From assembly GCA_902727985.1 (NCBI GenBank), contig CACVAY010000145.1, positions 1 through 64,000 of the forward strand: 64,000 bases of DNA, read 5' to 3'. Of the stretch, positions 63,861-64,000 are shown piece after piece. The notes below the pieces were generated by a model that was given only the letters and a program-made list of their open reading frames with translations, did not search any database and was not told the DNA's origin. Source of the stretch: an uncultured Thiotrichaceae bacterium. GTDB taxonomy: Bacteria; Pseudomonadota; Gammaproteobacteria; Thiotrichales; Thiotrichaceae. A program made the position numbers and the translations under genes. Position 1 is the first letter of the stretch, and each line of letters starts with the position of its first letter.

Positions 63861-64000
63861 ATAGCCCATTATGGGGATTCATAACGTTTCCATAAAAGTG
63901 AATCATCAAGTGATCAAGCATACTCATAACCCCTCATGGGGATTCGTAACAATCTACAACTGAAGAAACCAAGAGATTGAATAATGCTCATAACCCCTCA
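63857..64000. CRISPR. CRISPR array, terminal part, continuing past the window
   Basis: Three copies of a ~28-29-nt repeat (CTCATAACCCCTCATGGGG then ATTCGTAAC) start at 63857, 63922 and 63986, a period of 65 and 64. The spacers are unique and 36 and 35 nt long. The core CCCC-TCAT-GGGG forms a hairpin. The first copy has about six mismatches. The third copy is cut by the window end after 15 bases. The degenerate first copy suggests the trailer end is on the left. The ATTCGTAAC end resembles the ATTGAAAC-type repeat handle in plus orientation, so direction is unsettled. No cas gene is visible. Confidence 0.7.

Overview
The window looks like a chromosome segment of a mesophilic gammaproteobacterium of moderate to low G+C that oxidises reduced sulfur. 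The evidence is rpoS, adk, an E. coli-like ybiT, trpE/trpG, rpe-gph, a moeB-type gene and ald, together with soxYZ and a sulfur-globule-like secreted protein, as expected in Thiotrichales-type organisms. The organism call is an inference from gene content. No rRNA or tRNA gene was recognised.

Region 1 (1-7.7 kb) is a tight plus-strand operon: an enolase-superfamily enzyme, a fumarate-reductase-like flavoprotein, a PhyH-type Fe/2OG enzyme, a cysteine-dioxygenase-like cupin, an atypical redoxin, a P1B-like ATPase without the CPC motif, and a short aldolase-like remnant. In the PhyH protein the iron-binding Asp is Gly (H116-Q-G118). This change is the hallmark of non-heme iron halogenases, which makes the operon the best candidate here for an undescribed pathway.

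Region 2 (7.7-25.4 kb) holds a Spy/CpxP-like protein, a TIGR02466-like oxygenase, a B12/radical SAM enzyme, a GEVED/LruC surface protein with a lipoprotein, a TrmB-like methyltransferase, two coupled unknown genes, a SEL1 protein, moeB and ald. It also holds a thiolase/FadJ-like pair that has lost key catalytic residues, next to a coiled-coil membrane protein. Region 3 (25.3-34.4 kb) is housekeeping (rpe-gph, trpE-trpG, RDD, Mth938-like, rpoS), followed by an ECF sigma/TM/DUF3106-like module whose sigma gene probably starts at CTG, and a ypfJ-type metallopeptidase.

Region 4 (34.8-40.6 kb) has a structured sRNA candidate and an envelope-stress-type cluster: small TM protein, XpaC-like, TelA, SPFH-GYF, double zinc-ribbon membrane protein and DUF1287 lipoprotein. 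Region 5 (40.7-45.6 kb) has adk and a sulfur group: soxZ-soxY, a DUF302 lipoprotein, a Crp/Fnr regulator with an upstream palindrome, and the sulfur-globule-like gene. Region 6 (45.7-56.7 kb) has ybiT, a thioredoxin, the lipid-modification operon (FAD protein, DUF1365, CFA-type methyltransferase, MFS, DUF3833, chalcone-isomerase-like) with a divergent SDR, then a BASS transporter and a UbiA-family enzyme.

Region 7 (56.8-64 kb) looks acquired: a PIN-like protein, a 138-bp MITE-like palindrome, and a visibly G+C-richer minus-strand block (PhoD-like phosphatase, exported D-2-hydroxyacid dehydrogenase, IMPase-like phosphatase, APH-like kinase, Fe/2OG oxygenase). It ends in a broken IS3-family transposase tail fused to the degenerate end of a CRISPR array that runs off the right edge.
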